A DNA stretch of 64,000 bases from Streptomyces sp. A0958 (lineage in GTDB: Bacteria > Actinomycetota > Actinomycetes > Streptomycetales > Streptomycetaceae). The stretch spans positions 35,905-99,904 of the forward strand of contig NZ_SSBK01000025.1 of assembly GCF_004795035.1 (NCBI RefSeq), in the 5' to 3' direction. Made by a program: the position numbers and the translations under genes. Within the stretch, counting starts at the first letter, position 1. Every line of letters starts with the position of its first letter. The notes beneath the pieces were generated by a model. It saw nothing but the letters and a program-made list of their open reading frames with translations, was not told where the DNA came from and made no database searches. Shown here one piece after another: positions 53,021-63,646 of this stretch.

Positions 53021-56000
53021 GTGAAGTACTTGGTTCAGCTTCGCCGTTGGCTGTCCGACCTCGACGAGGTCTGGCTCGGCGAGTTCCTGCGCGACTTCGC
53101 CGTCGGGGTCAAACAGCAGGGCGGTCGGGTGCATGGGTTGCCGACGCTCGGCCGGAATGGTGCTCAGCGGGTGTGGGCCAGCAAGGCTCCGGAGAGCCTG
53201 CTGCGCCATCTCACCGGATTCGCGCTGGTGCGGGCGTCGGGAGCGTTGTGCGCGCGAGGTTTCAGCCACGAAGAGATCGAGGCACCCGGCGAGGAGACGC
53301 TGGTCAGCATGATGCGTGCGCTGCCGCCGGAGCTCGCCGGCCTCGCCCTTTTCGGGCTTGCTTTCGACGAGCGGCAGCCCGGTCACACACCGGCACTCCA
53401 GGCGTGGGGCCCCTGTTGGCAGGCCGCCGAATTGCCTGCGGAGCCATACGAGGAAGCGTCGGCGAGCGCCGTGGCGGACGAGCCCGGTGAGGTGTTGCTC
53501 CAGGCGCTGGCCGAGCGCGTGGACGCGCTGAAAGAGAGTGGCGAGCGTACGGTCGATGCCTTGCGCAACGCAGTGGAGGACATAGCCGTCGGCCGGGAGA
53601 CGGACGAGGAACCCGTCGTGCGCGAGCTCTCCGCCTGGGCGGCGGAGCGCCGGACCGTGGGGCGGCTCAGCGCTCGGCCGGCCGGTCTCGACCGTCCCTG
53701 GGGAGCGCTCGGCGGGTATGACGACTGGGCGGACCTGGTCGCCGAGGCCGAGAGCCGGTGCGACAGGACACGCGCCGAGTTGGAGAAGGCATGCAGGTCG
53801 GCCGAGGTCTACCGGTCTCAGTACGGTGCGGCGGACCCGGAGGAGCGTGAGATCCTTGAACCGCTGCTGGCGATGTACGACAAGAAGGTCACCGAACTGG
53901 AGCAGCGGCTGAAGGAGTTCGGTGGCTCGGCCGATTGTGGGGCGCGGCCCGGGAACGGCCCTGGCGTCAGCGCGGTGGAGCCCTCGGAAAGCTCCGCTCC
54001 GGGCAGCGGCGGTCCGGAGCAGCCGGAGGTCGGCGAAGAGCGGGAGACGGTCCTCTCGGGGCCGGCCGCCGACGCCGATCAGGGAGAGGAGGACGCTACG
54101 GCCCCGGAATCCACAGCGGCTTCGGGCGCCGTGTTCCCGGTGGCCCCCTCGGACATCCCGGAGAGCCAAGAGACCGGCGTTGAGTTCACCTTACGGGTGG
54201 ACGACTCCACCGGCATGCCGTCGGGCGGCGCGGGCCGGACGGTCGGGGAACCACCCTCCGCGGACGAACCGATGAACCGTGAGGTCGCCACGGACAGTGG
54301 CACGGCGACCGGGGCGGAGGCCGGCGACACCGAGCACGCCGCGGAGCCGACGGGGACGACCGTGTCCAATATCGTCGAGGTCGAGGACGCTGAAAAAGAG
54401 AACGGAGCGGACAGTGCTCCGGTCGCTTCCGGAAAGGGGGAGCAGCCGGACACGGCCGAAGCCGGGGCACAGTCCGCTGCCGTCGGCCGGAAGGACCGGC
54501 TGCCCGATTTCGGGTCCGGTGGGGAAGCCGTGCGGGAGAGCGTGGTGACGTCGGCCGCAGTCGGGCAGCACCGTTCCACGTGGCAGGCCGGTGTCGGCCG
54601 GGCGCCGTCCCCCGTCGAGACCCTGCTCAGGGAAGGGAATTTCGCGGGTGCCTACTGGCTGAGCGTGGCGGCCGACGAACCGGAGGAATGCCGCCGGGCG
54701 CTGGCCTTCGCGGCCGCGGCCTTCACCCTGCGGGGCGAACCGGGCAGGGCGAACGAGCTCCAGAGCAACCGCGAGGTGGACCTCCTGCCCGACGCCTCCA
54801 CCCACCACGATGCACACCTGGTTGCCCTATCCGCGACCTTGCGCACCGGGTTGGAGGCAGGCTGGCCGGCCGGCCCGGTCTCGACGGCAATGGGGAACCC
54901 GCCGCAACTCGCCGCCCCCTGGGACAGGTGTGTCCAGGCCCTGGTGAAGACGGTGGCGGGCGGAGCCATGCTCGGTCCCGGCGAACTTCTTGACGGAGGC
55001 GTCGGCCAGGACGCCGAGCTCCGCACCGAGCTCGCGGACAGAGCACGTGCCGAGGCCGAGGCTCTGCCGCAGCGGACCATCACCCTGCAACGCGGCACCG
55101 TCGTGCTGAAGGCGCTCAGCGAGCCCACGGGGCCTTTGGGCACGACGCTCGCGGCGGTCATTGACTGGGCCGAGAACCGATGCGGCGCGGACCAGCTCGA
55201 CTACTGCTTCAACACCTGGTTCGGACGCACGGGATCGCCGGACCGGCTCATCGACGAGACCGACCGGAAGCACAGTTCGCCGAAGCAGAAGCGGGAGAAG
55301 ATCCACTCCGGGGCCCGGGAGAAGCTCCGGTCCCACATCCACAAGGTGGCGGGCCTGCTGGAGGAAGCGCGCCGTATCGCGTCCCGGCTCGGGCAGACCG
55401 GAATCCGCAGGGCCGACGACGAGCTGGCGCAGGCGGTTACCGAAGCACGCGCCGCACAGCCGCCGGCCGGTCCCGGGGGGGCGGCCCTGAAGGTACTCCT
55501 GGACTGGGTCTGCGGCACCGTGGCCCCACTCGGGGCTGCCACACCGGTGTCCCGTCCCGAGGGTCTGGAGGTCGACACCGACTGTCTGCTCGCGGTCGAC
55601 GGTCTGTCCTGGAAGCGCGAAAAGGGCGTCGACGAACCCGACCTCACGCCCCGGGGGACCGTGGACCTGCTGTGGCGCAAACTGCTTCGGCCCGACCCCG
55701 ACGCGGCTTTCGAGACGTTCCTGAAGAGCGGTGACCTGCACCTGGCGCGGCGGCTCATCGAGCGGCGTTCCACCGAGGCCGGGACGGCGGCCGATCTGGT
55801 TGTGGCCGCCGAACTGGATCTCCAGCAGCGGACGCTGGACGATTCCACGGCGAAATGGCGTTCCCACCGGACGAGTCGCCTCGCCGCGGCCCGGGAAATG
55901 CTCGACCGCGTCCGCGTGGAGAACCTGCTCCAGCCGCGACGCGAAGCCTTGCTGGCCGCCAGGCTCACCGATGTCGAGGTGGACGCGACCCTCTGCTTCG

Positions 56001-58979
56001 CTGCGCAGTTCACGATCCTGACGGGCATCGTCGACGAGCTCGGCGAGGTGCTGCGGGAGAAGACCGGGCAGCTTCGCGCCGAACTGGCCCGGCTGGAGTG
56101 CGAGGAGACGGACCGGGAGCGCATCGTTGAGCTGCTCGACCAAGGCGAGACGGTCACCGCGGAGGAACTTCTGTCGTTCGCGCGCAAGGGGGAGAAGCTG
56201 CGTGACACGCGTTCCCGGTCCGGGGACGAACTCGCCGAGTTCCTGGAAGGGGTGAACCACCAGCAGGCGCCGAAGCCTTCGGACAGCGGTGTCAGCGCGC
56301 GCTGGTGGGCCGAGCACTACGCCGGTGACGACGGCCTCCAGCGGGAGGTGGGGCCGGCCCTGGAGTCCTGGGACAGCCTCGCCGACCCGCGTGACCGCAG
56401 GAACCAGTTCCAGAAGCACGTCAAGAACGTGCTCAGGCTGCTCGGGCTCGCCGTCGCCGAGGTGGGATTGGTCGATCAGAGTGGACGCAAGGACTGGAGC
56501 GTGCTCCGCCTCAACGTCCGGGCCACGGTGACGGAGCGGACGGCTGGCTACGTCGCCGCGCTCGGCTCCGGAGCCAAGGGCGTTTACAAGGTGTTGCTCA
56601 TCGCCGAGGAACAGCGTGGCGACGACGGCCTGCTGCGCCATCTCGGCGAGGCGGCGCACGAGGCCCACCTCGTACTCCACCTGCAGCCGCTGGGTGGCTC
56701 GGGCCGGCGCAATCTGCTGCGTTCCGCGCTCGCGCACAGTCAGAAGGCGGTCGTCGTCGACCCCGCTGTGGTCGGCTGGGCGGCCGCACGCGCTCCCCGG
56801 TCCTTCCGCGCCGTCCAGCGGGTCACCCTGCCCTGGGCCGCGTACTCGCCCTACCTGCCCTATCGGCCGGGCCAGGTGCCTCCCGAGGTGTTCAAGGGGC
56901 GCCACACGGAACAGAACGAGGTGGCGGACCGGGACGGGGGTGTTTTCCTCTACGGCGGACGGCAGCTGGGGAAGTCCTCGCTGCTCCGTCTGGTCGCCGA
57001 GACCTTCGCAGCACCCGGGGAATCCGACGGATCGAGTGAGAAGGTGGCGCTCTATCTGGACCTCCGTAACCAGGAACTCGGTTACAGCAAGGGGCCCGAG
57101 CAGCTGTGGGTGCTGCTCGCCCGGGAACTGAAGGCCAGGGGTGTCCTGGAGAACAAGGTCTCCGACACGGCCGGCGCGGAAGTGGTCGCCGAGAAGATCG
57201 CCCGCTGGCTCCGGGCCGTGCCCGGCCGCCGGATCCTCGTCTTGGCTGACGAGGCGGACAACTTCCTCAACAGTGACGCCCGGGCCACCGCGTCCTCCGG
57301 TGGGGAGGCCACGTTCGCCACCGTGGTGCGGCTTCACCGGCTGATGCAGGAGACCGAGCGGGACTTCAAGATTGTCTATGCGGGTCTTCAGCAGGTCCAG
57401 CGATTCCAGCGGCTTTCTAACACCATCACCGCACACGGCGGACGTCCGGTGCTCGTCGGCCCGTTGCAGCCGACTGCCGCCATGGAGCTGGTGGAGGAAC
57501 CGCTCGCCGCGCTCGGACTGTTCTTCGACACACCGGCCCTGGTGTGGCGCATTCTCGCCCTGACCAACTACCACCCCAACCTGATCCAGATCTTCTGCGA
57601 CGGCCTCGCCGGGGAGATGCGCAAGCGGGCCCGTCGCGCAGGACGGCAGCCCGGCCCGCATCACCGAGCGGGACGTCCAGCAGGTCGCCGCCTCGCCCGA
57701 CTTGCGCAAGCGCATCGCCGAGCGGCTGCGCTTCACCGTCGACTTGGAGGACCGCTACCGGGTGCTCACCCTCGTCCTCGCGCTGCGCTGCCTCGACGAC
57801 GGCTACGCCCACGGGTACACGGTTCGTGAACTCCTCGACGCCGCCCACCAGGCGTGGCCCGAGGGCTTCCCTCCTACTAGTTACGACGAGACCAGGGTCG
57901 ACCTGGACGAGATGGAGGGGCTCGGCCTGGTGATCGCCCTCGACGGCGGGCGCTACGCCATGCGCAGCTCCAACGTCGTCAATCTGCTCGGCACTCGTGA
58001 GGAGCTGAAGGCCGAGCTGGAGACCACCGACTTCACCCAGCGGTTCGACTACAACCCCCGGATGGCCCGCCGCCAGCTCACCCCGGGCCAGAACGGCATG
58101 GCCCGGGTCAGCCCGCTCACCGAGGAGCAGTGGCACCAGGCTCTCGCGCACCCGATCTCGGGCATCGTCGCCACGCCAGCGCTGGGTTCGGGCCGGATTG
58201 GCGAGGCCCTGGCCCACTACCTCGGGGACAGCCGGGCGCTCCACCGCTGTGACTCGGCCGCCGTGGGCGAGGCGCTCGCGGTGACCAGTCGTACGAGGAG
58301 CCCTCAGGTGATCTTCGCCGACCTGCGGACATCGGATGCCACGTCGGCCGCAGAGATCACCGAACGGCTCTCCGAATGGGCCGGTGCCGTCGGCGAGAGC
58401 AAGGACGAACAGGGCGGGCCGGGTGGCCTGCCGCGGCGACGGGCGATCGTCCTCACCGGGCCGATGCCGTACGAGTCCGCGGCCCGGCAGTTCCGGCCCA
58501 GGCGCTGGGACGTCACCAGCGTGCGGGCATGGCCGGACGGCCCGTTCGCGACCACCGCGGAACGGCGCGACCTCATCGAGGCGACGGGCGGCTGGCCGGA
58601 ACTCGTCGAAGGCGTCATGCACTTGGTCGGTCGCGGAGGCTACACCCGTGACCAGGCCCTGGAGCGGGTGCGGGACGCGGGCAAGCAGGTGAAACGAGCG
58701 GTCGACCACCTGGAGGCGGTCGGACTGGCCAGTGCGGACCGTGACGCCCTCAAGGCGTGGTCGTATTTCTTCGACGAGCGGGAACTGCGCGAGAGGAAGG
58801 CGCTGTGCACGGCACAGGCCGTGGCGGAGGCGGCGGACCTGACGACGGAGGAGGCCGAGCAGCTGCTCGGCCGTGCCGATCTCCTGGGACTGATCGACGA
58901 GACCGTCGCCGGTCCGACGCTCGACGCGGTGACCTTCCGGGCACTGCAGGCGCTGGTGACGGCGGAGGAACAGCGGTGA
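53021..58979 (+). pseudogene. Giant P-loop (STAND/AAA-like) NTPase, split by one extra base
   Basis: The first frame (1,602 codons, GTG start at 53021) is coding up to GEMRKRA near residue 1535; there an extra C in a CCC run (57630-57632) shifts it. The second frame continues with VAQDGSPARITERDVQQVAA into a 425-codon frame ending at 58979. Removing one base gives exactly 1,985 residues. Layout: N-terminal domain of unknown fold (1-130), helical region (to ~305), acidic Ser/Gly/Glu linker (~305-520), long helical region (~525-1090), an Rossmann-like segment, then an NTPase with Walker A LYGGRQLGKSS (K1318) and Walker B ILVLADEADNFL (~1403), a winged-helix-like stretch, and a second, degenerate P-loop-like domain (IVATPALGSGRIGEALAHYL). 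It overlaps the next gene by GTGA. Either recently broken or a sequencing error. Confidence 0.8.
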
Positions 58980-60466
58980 CAGCAGCACCTTCGCGGGCCG
59001 CCGCCCCATCCGGCGCCTTCGGCGCGCCGGTGCCCGGGCACCAGGCGCAGACGGCCGCCGTGAGTCGTGCCTTGTGCACCGGGTTTAGTGTCGTCTGGTA
59101 CTTCGCGGACGCCGCCGTCCAGGACGGAACGGCCCGGACGTTGCTCGGCCTTCTCGACCGAGCGGTGGGGCACCCGGTGCGGGTACCGGCACCGAAGCCC
59201 GCCGGGGCGGGCGGCCGGGCCGACGTCTGGGCTGCGGGGGAGGATGCCGCGGACGGGCCGGGGCGGAACCCGGCCCAGGACGCCACCGCGTACGATGCGG
59301 TGCCCCCGCCGCAGGCCGGGTCCGAAACGGTGCCGGATGGCAGCGGTGCGTGGGACGACCTGTGGGACACGGGGCCGCCGGTGCGCGTTGCCGCGACGGA
59401 CGACCGGCCGGCCGATACGACTGCCGACAGCCTGCTCCAGCGCCTGGCGGCCGAACTCGGCACGTCGTTCGACCCGCTGGACGCTCTTTTCGCCGACCCG
59501 GGCTGGGAAGGAGCCACGGTTCTGATCGAGGCGTGGCACGGCGAGGAGCGGGAGGAGCTCGCGGTACTGCTCCGGAGGTTCCAGAACCTCGCACGCGATT
59601 CCGGCCGCGAGAGCGCGCGCAGACCGCGACTGCTGGTGGCGGCCCGGCACCGGGACCTTCCGCCGGACCTGTCGGCGTACCTCGACAAGGGTTTCGCCAA
59701 GGCCGTCTGGTGCTGGAACGTCACCGACCGTCTGGACACCGCGGTGACCGTTGCCTCGGCCGCCGGACCGAACGGGGGAGTGAGTCCGGCCGGGCGGCTC
59801 CGTGAGGAACTGCGTCGGGAGGCCGTGGTGGAGATCTGTGGCCCCGATCTTGCCTGCGCGACCGAGCTGACCGGGTCGTGGGACGGCTCGGTGGCCGGAC
59901 TGCCCGGATCGCTCCTCGCCGTACGGCACCGGGTGCGTTCGCACGAACCGCCGCCAGGCCGGTGGCATTTGGATCCGCTCGGGGAAGCGGTGACCGGAGA
60001 CCGGCCCGGTCAGGAAGGCCAAAAGCACTGGGATGCCGGGACCGCCGACGGATGGTGCGGGCGCATCCGAGTGTCGCCTCTCGTATGGTTCGGGTCAGCC
60101 GACGGCGGGACGAGGCTCAACCGCTACCTGTGGCGTGCGCAGAACAGAGTCCTGCTTCCGTTGCTAGATGAGGCTCGCGCCTTCTATGCCGGACTGGTTC
60201 CCACCGCGGCCGTACGCGGCGAGAGCAGTCTCCTGCTCGCATGCTCCCGCGGTACGGGGCGCGGGCCCGACGGTGGGCCGCCCCGGAGTGCCTCGCTCGA
60301 ACTGGGGGAGCTCTGGTACGCCTGCGTCTCCGGCGAGCTCGCCCTCACACCGGCTCGACGGAGCCGGCTGCGGACTCTCCGGGACGCCCGGAACAAACTT
60401 GCGCACCACAGCGTGCTCTCGGACGAGTCACTGGAGCAACTGATTCCTGCCCTCCTCAAACGCTGA
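58976..60466 (+). CDS. HEPN-like protein coupled to the island NTPase
   Basis: 496 residues. Its GTG start overlaps the NTPase stop (GTGA), so the two are translationally coupled. The N-terminal third is Pro/Ala rich and disordered. Residues ~150-285 resemble a P-loop NTPase core that has lost Walker A (GATVLIEAWHGEEREELAVL, RPRLLVAARHRDLPPDL). The last ~100 residues are helical and end in RLRTLRDARNKLAHHSVLS, where R472 and H477 (RNKLAH) match the Rx4H motif of HEPN RNases. That suggests an RNA-cleaving effector or HEPN-type partner controlled by the NTPase. I do not recognise a named family. Confidence 0.7.
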   Translation: MTAAPSRAAAPSGAFGAPVPGHQAQTAAVSRALCTGFSVVWYFADAAVQDGTARTLLGLLDRAVGHPVRVPAPKPAGAGGRADVWAAGEDAADGPGRNPAQDATAYDAVPPPQAGSETVPDGSGAWDDLWDTGPPVRVAATDDRPADTTADSLLQRLAAELGTSFDPLDALFADPGWEGATVLIEAWHGEEREELAVLLRRFQNLARDSGRESARRPRLLVAARHRDLPPDLSAYLDKGFAKAVWCWNVTDRLDTAVTVASAAGPNGGVSPAGRLREELRREAVVEICGPDLACATELTGSWDGSVAGLPGSLLAVRHRVRSHEPPPGRWHLDPLGEAVTGDRPGQEGQKHWDAGTADGWCGRIRVSPLVWFGSADGGTRLNRYLWRAQNRVLLPLLDEARAFYAGLVPTAAVRGESSLLLACSRGTGRGPDGGPPRSASLELGELWYACVSGELALTPARRSRLRTLRDARNKLAHHSVLSDESLEQLIPALLKR

Positions 60467-61046
60467 GGCGAACGGGAGAGGGCAAGCCGGTATCGCGAGA
60501 GGAGGCCGACGGGTTCCTCCTGGTCCACGAGGAGGCCGCCGACAGCGTCTTCGTCCTCCTTGCGCGGGGCGCTGCCGTGTTCCGTCGGACCGTCCCCGGT
60601 GGCGAGTGCGGGCGGGAAGACGGGTGAAGGGCTCTCCGCCGGCCGCCCCTCTCAGCCCTCGGGCCGCAGCGGTCCGCGCTCGTACGCCTTGGCGAGGCGC
60701 TGGGGGACCAGGTAGGTGGAGGCGTCGACGGTGATCGGTGTCAGCTGAGGGGTTGTGTCTGCGGGTGTGTCGAGTAAACGGCCCTGTCTCACTTTCCGGC
60801 CCAGGGCGCGATTTCCCCACAGGAGGCCAGGCCCCTCCGGATCCCCGTGCTTTCTGAACGGAGACCTTGGGCCTGAACTCTGCAGCCCAGCTGTGGCGCC
60901 AGGCAGAGGAGTTGGCAGGCTCCAGTATCGGCACCTGGTGGTTCTTGGAGCCGGGTTCGAGGCGAACCCGCTGATCGGATCTGCTCCGGTAGCCGTCTGG
61001 GCGCGGCGCGCAGTAGCTGTATACGCTGGTGTTGCCTTAACGGAGT
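60467..61046. other. Decayed accessory DNA
   Basis: No intact gene. Right after the HEPN-like gene about 50 codons look coding (EADGFLLVHEEAADSVFVLL, then a stop at 60627) but have no start codon. On the minus strand 60652-60775 ends in a plausible C-terminus (ITVDASTYLVPQRLAKAYER) with nothing recognisable upstream. Both read as fragments of lost genes of unknown identity. Confidence 0.5.
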
Positions 61047-61106
61047 TTGGTGGACACGAATGTGGACAACGCGGACCGGCAGGTACGGTTGTCATTCCTC
61101 GGGTAG
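61047..61106 (+). pseudogene. Second copy of the yjbQ 3' end (putative attR side)
   Basis: Encodes LVDTNVDNADRQVRLSFLG then TAG, which matches the last 19 residues of yjbQ (LVDTNVSNANRQVRLSFLG) at all but two positions; the DNA differs mostly at synonymous sites except for an identical 13-bp TGGTGGACACGAA. Nothing upstream resembles the rest of yjbQ. It fits the displaced end of a gene used as an integration target, or less likely the remnant of a second yjbQ. Confidence 0.65.
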
Positions 61107-61290
61107 TGCATCGATTCCGTAGGACTGAAGTGGGCAAGTGGAGCCCGGCCGCACCAGTCGAGCTGTGTGCACATGCGTTCGCCGGTCTACGGGTTGCTGG
61201 GGATCATCCTTGTGGGCGACATCTTGATGCTGAAATGACGCTCGTGACGCACATTCGGCGCTTGTTCTGATGGGGTATCAGGTGACTTGC

Positions 61291-61336
61291 CGGGCAGGTC
61301 GGGCTCCTGTCAACGGGCAGGTCGGGCTCCTGTCAA
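61291..61336. repeat. Perfect 23-bp tandem duplication
   Basis: CGGGCAGGTCGGGCTCCTGT-CAA occurs twice without spacing (61291-61313, 61314-61336) in the 3' part of a decayed nuclease gene. Confidence 0.9.
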
Positions 61337-62018
61337 GACGACGAGCCCTGGGCCGGGGCCTGCGCGCCGGCAGTCGGCCTTGATCGGACGACAGTGCGAG
61401 CTCTCCGGTTCGCCCGTTGTCGAACAGGGATCTTCGATGGGGACCGGTGCGAGCATGAACTCGGCAAGTTCCGGGGGCAGTTGTCCGTCGGTGAAGCCGG
61501 CAACGAAGTGTCCTTACCTTCCACAGTCCACCTGGATGAGGTCGAAGTCGAGGCTCGTCTCCGGCAGCCAGACCACGGAGTGAGCGACTTGTTTGGGGAA
61601 GTCGGCTGTGGTGCCCACTTTCCGGGGGTGCTGGAGCAACTTCAGGCTCCATCCCTCATCCGCGGGGTCGAGCAGGCGCTGCTTGCATGCATCGATGGAG
61701 AGGGCCCACTTCTGTGTGACAGAAGGTCACCGTGCGCCTCGGCAAGAGCGCCGAGGCCCAACCGGGATGTCAGGGTGGCGTGGGTGATGGTCTGGAGGTG
61801 CACGTTCCGTTCGGCCGTCCGCGCTTCAGCTCCACTGTGACCAGGTGTCCGGTCGCGTCCAGACTCAAGATGTCGAGCCGGTCGCGCGCTGGCACCCCGT
61901 CTGTGTCGGCCCATCGGTCGTACTCGGCGGTACGACAGGCTCGACTCCCCGAGCACCTGTAGGTGCTGGCCCACTGCCTCCCTACCCGTGCTATCCCTTT
62001 CCGTCGCCCGGGGGGCAT
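61310..62018 (-). pseudogene. PD-(D/E)XK nuclease-like (DUF91/NucS-like) pseudogene
   Basis: Fragments in order but in three minus-strand frames: the catalytic core RLDILSLDATGHLVTVELKR (D...ExK nuclease signature), a helical stretch RNVHLQTITHATLTSRLG and ALAEAHGDLL, and ADFPKQVAHSVVWLPETSLD followed by an in-frame TAA and GHFVAGFTDGQLPPELAEF. The order matches a family of NucS/DUF91-like endonucleases with a C-terminal helper domain. Two frameshifts, a stop and a deletion make it clearly inactive. Confidence 0.65.
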
Positions 62019-62362
62019 TTCGGTTCATGCTCACACGGGTCGCCCGCCGCCGGGGAGGAAGGTGACGCGTCAGAGGTGGTGCGGGGCCGAGCGCTGGGCT
62101 CGGCGTCATGGGTCGAGTCGCAACTAGGTTTCTACGTCACCCTCATGAGGCGCGGTCAAACCGCCGACCGACCGACTTGGGCTTCAGCCGCAGGGGAGAT
62201 GGGCCACTATTGAGTTCACCCGACGCTTTGTCTTAGTTTGTCGGTTGAGATTGTGTGCATCAAGTCACTTTGGCCACCTGGAATCATGTGACTCTCTTGT
62301 GAATTCTTCGTGAGAGACCTTAGAACTTTCCCCTGTCTTGATCGTTTGAGGTGGGGGATTCT
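62019..62362. other. Intergenic region upstream of the RHS-type gene
   Basis: No supported gene. From about 62210 it is unusually AT rich for this genome, as expected for a strong or transferred promoter of the following secreted-protein gene. Confidence 0.4.
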
Positions 62363-63325
62363 GTGCGTCCAGCGCGTCCGCTTGTTGTTGCTGTTGCCTT
62401 CGTCGTGTCCGTGCTGGCCGGCACGCAGCAGGTCTCACTGGCAGCCAACCGACTGGCGACCGACTCTGTCTCCGCCCCGGACCAGCAGTGGGGCACTGCC
62501 GCCGGTCGGCGCCACACCGCTTCGGCAGATGCCACGGATGCTTCGGCTAAGGGCGGTCGCGCCGTCCCGCTGAGGGGTCGTGGGGAGCTTCCGGCGGCTG
62601 AGGGGACGAGTCCCGTGCGCCTGCCCAGTGCCGCGGAGGCGCCGAAGCCCAGCCCTGTGGAGCGTGTCCAGGTCCCTGACACGTTCGTTCCTCAGGGCTT
62701 CAGCGCAAAGCGCAGCAGGGAGCTGAAGTCCGAGCGTCAGGCGCAGCAGCGTACTTACCTCAATGACGATGGCAGCCTTACGACTCGCTTCTACGACGAG
62801 CCGGTCAACTTTCTGGTTCAAGACGGCAGTTGGCAGGCAATTGACACCGCTCTCGTGCGGCTGCAGAGTCCTGAGCAGGTGGGCGGCATGCATTCCATGA
62901 GCGAGGGCGACCCTGGTTGGGAAACGGAGTCGACGCAGGCGCCGATCTCCTTCGCCGGTACCGCCGATGTGGATCCGCTGGTACGGATGACGTTGGGCAG
63001 CGGGCTGTCCGTCGGATATGCCGTGGACGGAGTTGACTCGGTTGCCGGCCGCGCCGACGGCAGTACGGTCACCTATGCGGATCTCCGTGAGGGATCCGAT
63101 CTCGAACTTGTCGCGGGTGGGTCCTCGGTCAAGGAGACCGTGGTCCTGAAGGACAAGGAGGCGCCTACTGAGTGGCGTTTCCCGCTGCAGCTTGAGGGCC
63201 TGACCGCGCAGACCGACGGTGACGGCGGCCTCGCGTTCACCGACTCGGACGGTGCGAAGCGGGCATGGATGCCTGCCGGGTGGATGCAGGACTCTGAGGT
63301 TCCCCCTGCCGGCCGGACAGCTTGA
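62363..63325 (+). CDS. Secreted RHS/YD-repeat-type protein, N-terminal part only
   Basis: The first ~310 residues of a large secreted protein. A signal peptide (MRPARPLVVAVAFVVSVLAG, cleaved near QVSLAA) is followed by a Pro/Ala segment and the domain that opens actinobacterial RHS/polymorphic-toxin-type proteins (YLNDDGSLTTRFYDEPVNF, then DGSWQAIDTALVRLQSPEQ). Coding similarity stops at MPAGWMQDSEV, where an IS3-type element begins, and the frame ends by chance at 63325. The GTG at 62363 has GAGGTGGGGG five bases upstream. The YD repeats and any toxin tip, if retained, lie beyond the window. Confidence 0.75.
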   Translation: MRPARPLVVAVAFVVSVLAGTQQVSLAANRLATDSVSAPDQQWGTAAGRRHTASADATDASAKGGRAVPLRGRGELPAAEGTSPVRLPSAAEAPKPSPVERVQVPDTFVPQGFSAKRSRELKSERQAQQRTYLNDDGSLTTRFYDEPVNFLVQDGSWQAIDTALVRLQSPEQVGGMHSMSEGDPGWETESTQAPISFAGTADVDPLVRMTLGSGLSVGYAVDGVDSVAGRADGSTVTYADLREGSDLELVAGGSSVKETVVLKDKEAPTEWRFPLQLEGLTAQTDGDGGLAFTDSDGAKRAWMPAGWMQDSEVPPAGRTA

Positions 63326-63364
63326 TACTGGGACGGATGGTCCCGGAGGAAGCAGTCGCAGATA

Positions 63365-63646
63365 GTGAGCAAGAAGAGCAACATGAGTAAGCGGTACACG
63401 GCCGAGTTCAAGCGGGACGCGGTCGCCTTGGCGTTGTCCTCGGAGAAGACGGTTACCGAGGTCGCGAGGGATCTGGGTGTGAGTCCGGAAGGACTGCGCG
63501 GGTGGGTGAAGCAGGCGAAGGTCGACCGCGGCGAGGGGCCCGCCAGCGCCCTGACCACTGCGGAGCGTGAGGAGCTGGTCCGGCTGCGGCGGAAGGTCCG
63601 CGAGCAGGAGGCCACGATCGCGGTTCTGGGAAAAGCGACCGCCTTC
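63365..63646 (+). pseudogene. IS3-family transposase OrfA, interrupted
   Basis: 94 codons of a typical OrfA: an N-terminal helix-turn-helix (RYTAEFKRDAVALALSSEKT, then VTEVARDLGVSPEGLRGWVK) and the start of the leucine-zipper region (LVRLRRKVREQEATIAVLGK). Intact relatives continue past KATAF with a few residues before the OrfB overlap. Here the homology ends exactly at the codon before 63647; the frame reads on to a chance stop at 63688. Start GTG 63365 or ATG 63383. Confidence 0.8.

Noticed and set aside
57600..57660. Programmed ribosomal frameshift in the NTPase gene
   Set aside because: No slippery heptamer or stimulatory structure is evident, and the shift is at a plain CCC run; mutation or read error is simpler.
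54827..57736. 969-codon minus-strand frame opposite the island NTPase
   Set aside because: No P-loop or other motif, and base composition by codon position fits the plus strand.
60930..60990. tRNA-like GGTTCGAG-GCGAACCC stretch
   Set aside because: Only a T-arm-like hairpin; I could not build acceptor or anticodon stems around it.
61173..61238. 21-codon plus-strand frame with a hydrophobic core (YGLLGIILVGDILML)
   Set aside because: Could be a tiny membrane peptide or a fragment, but there is no ribosome-binding site and it lies in decayed DNA.
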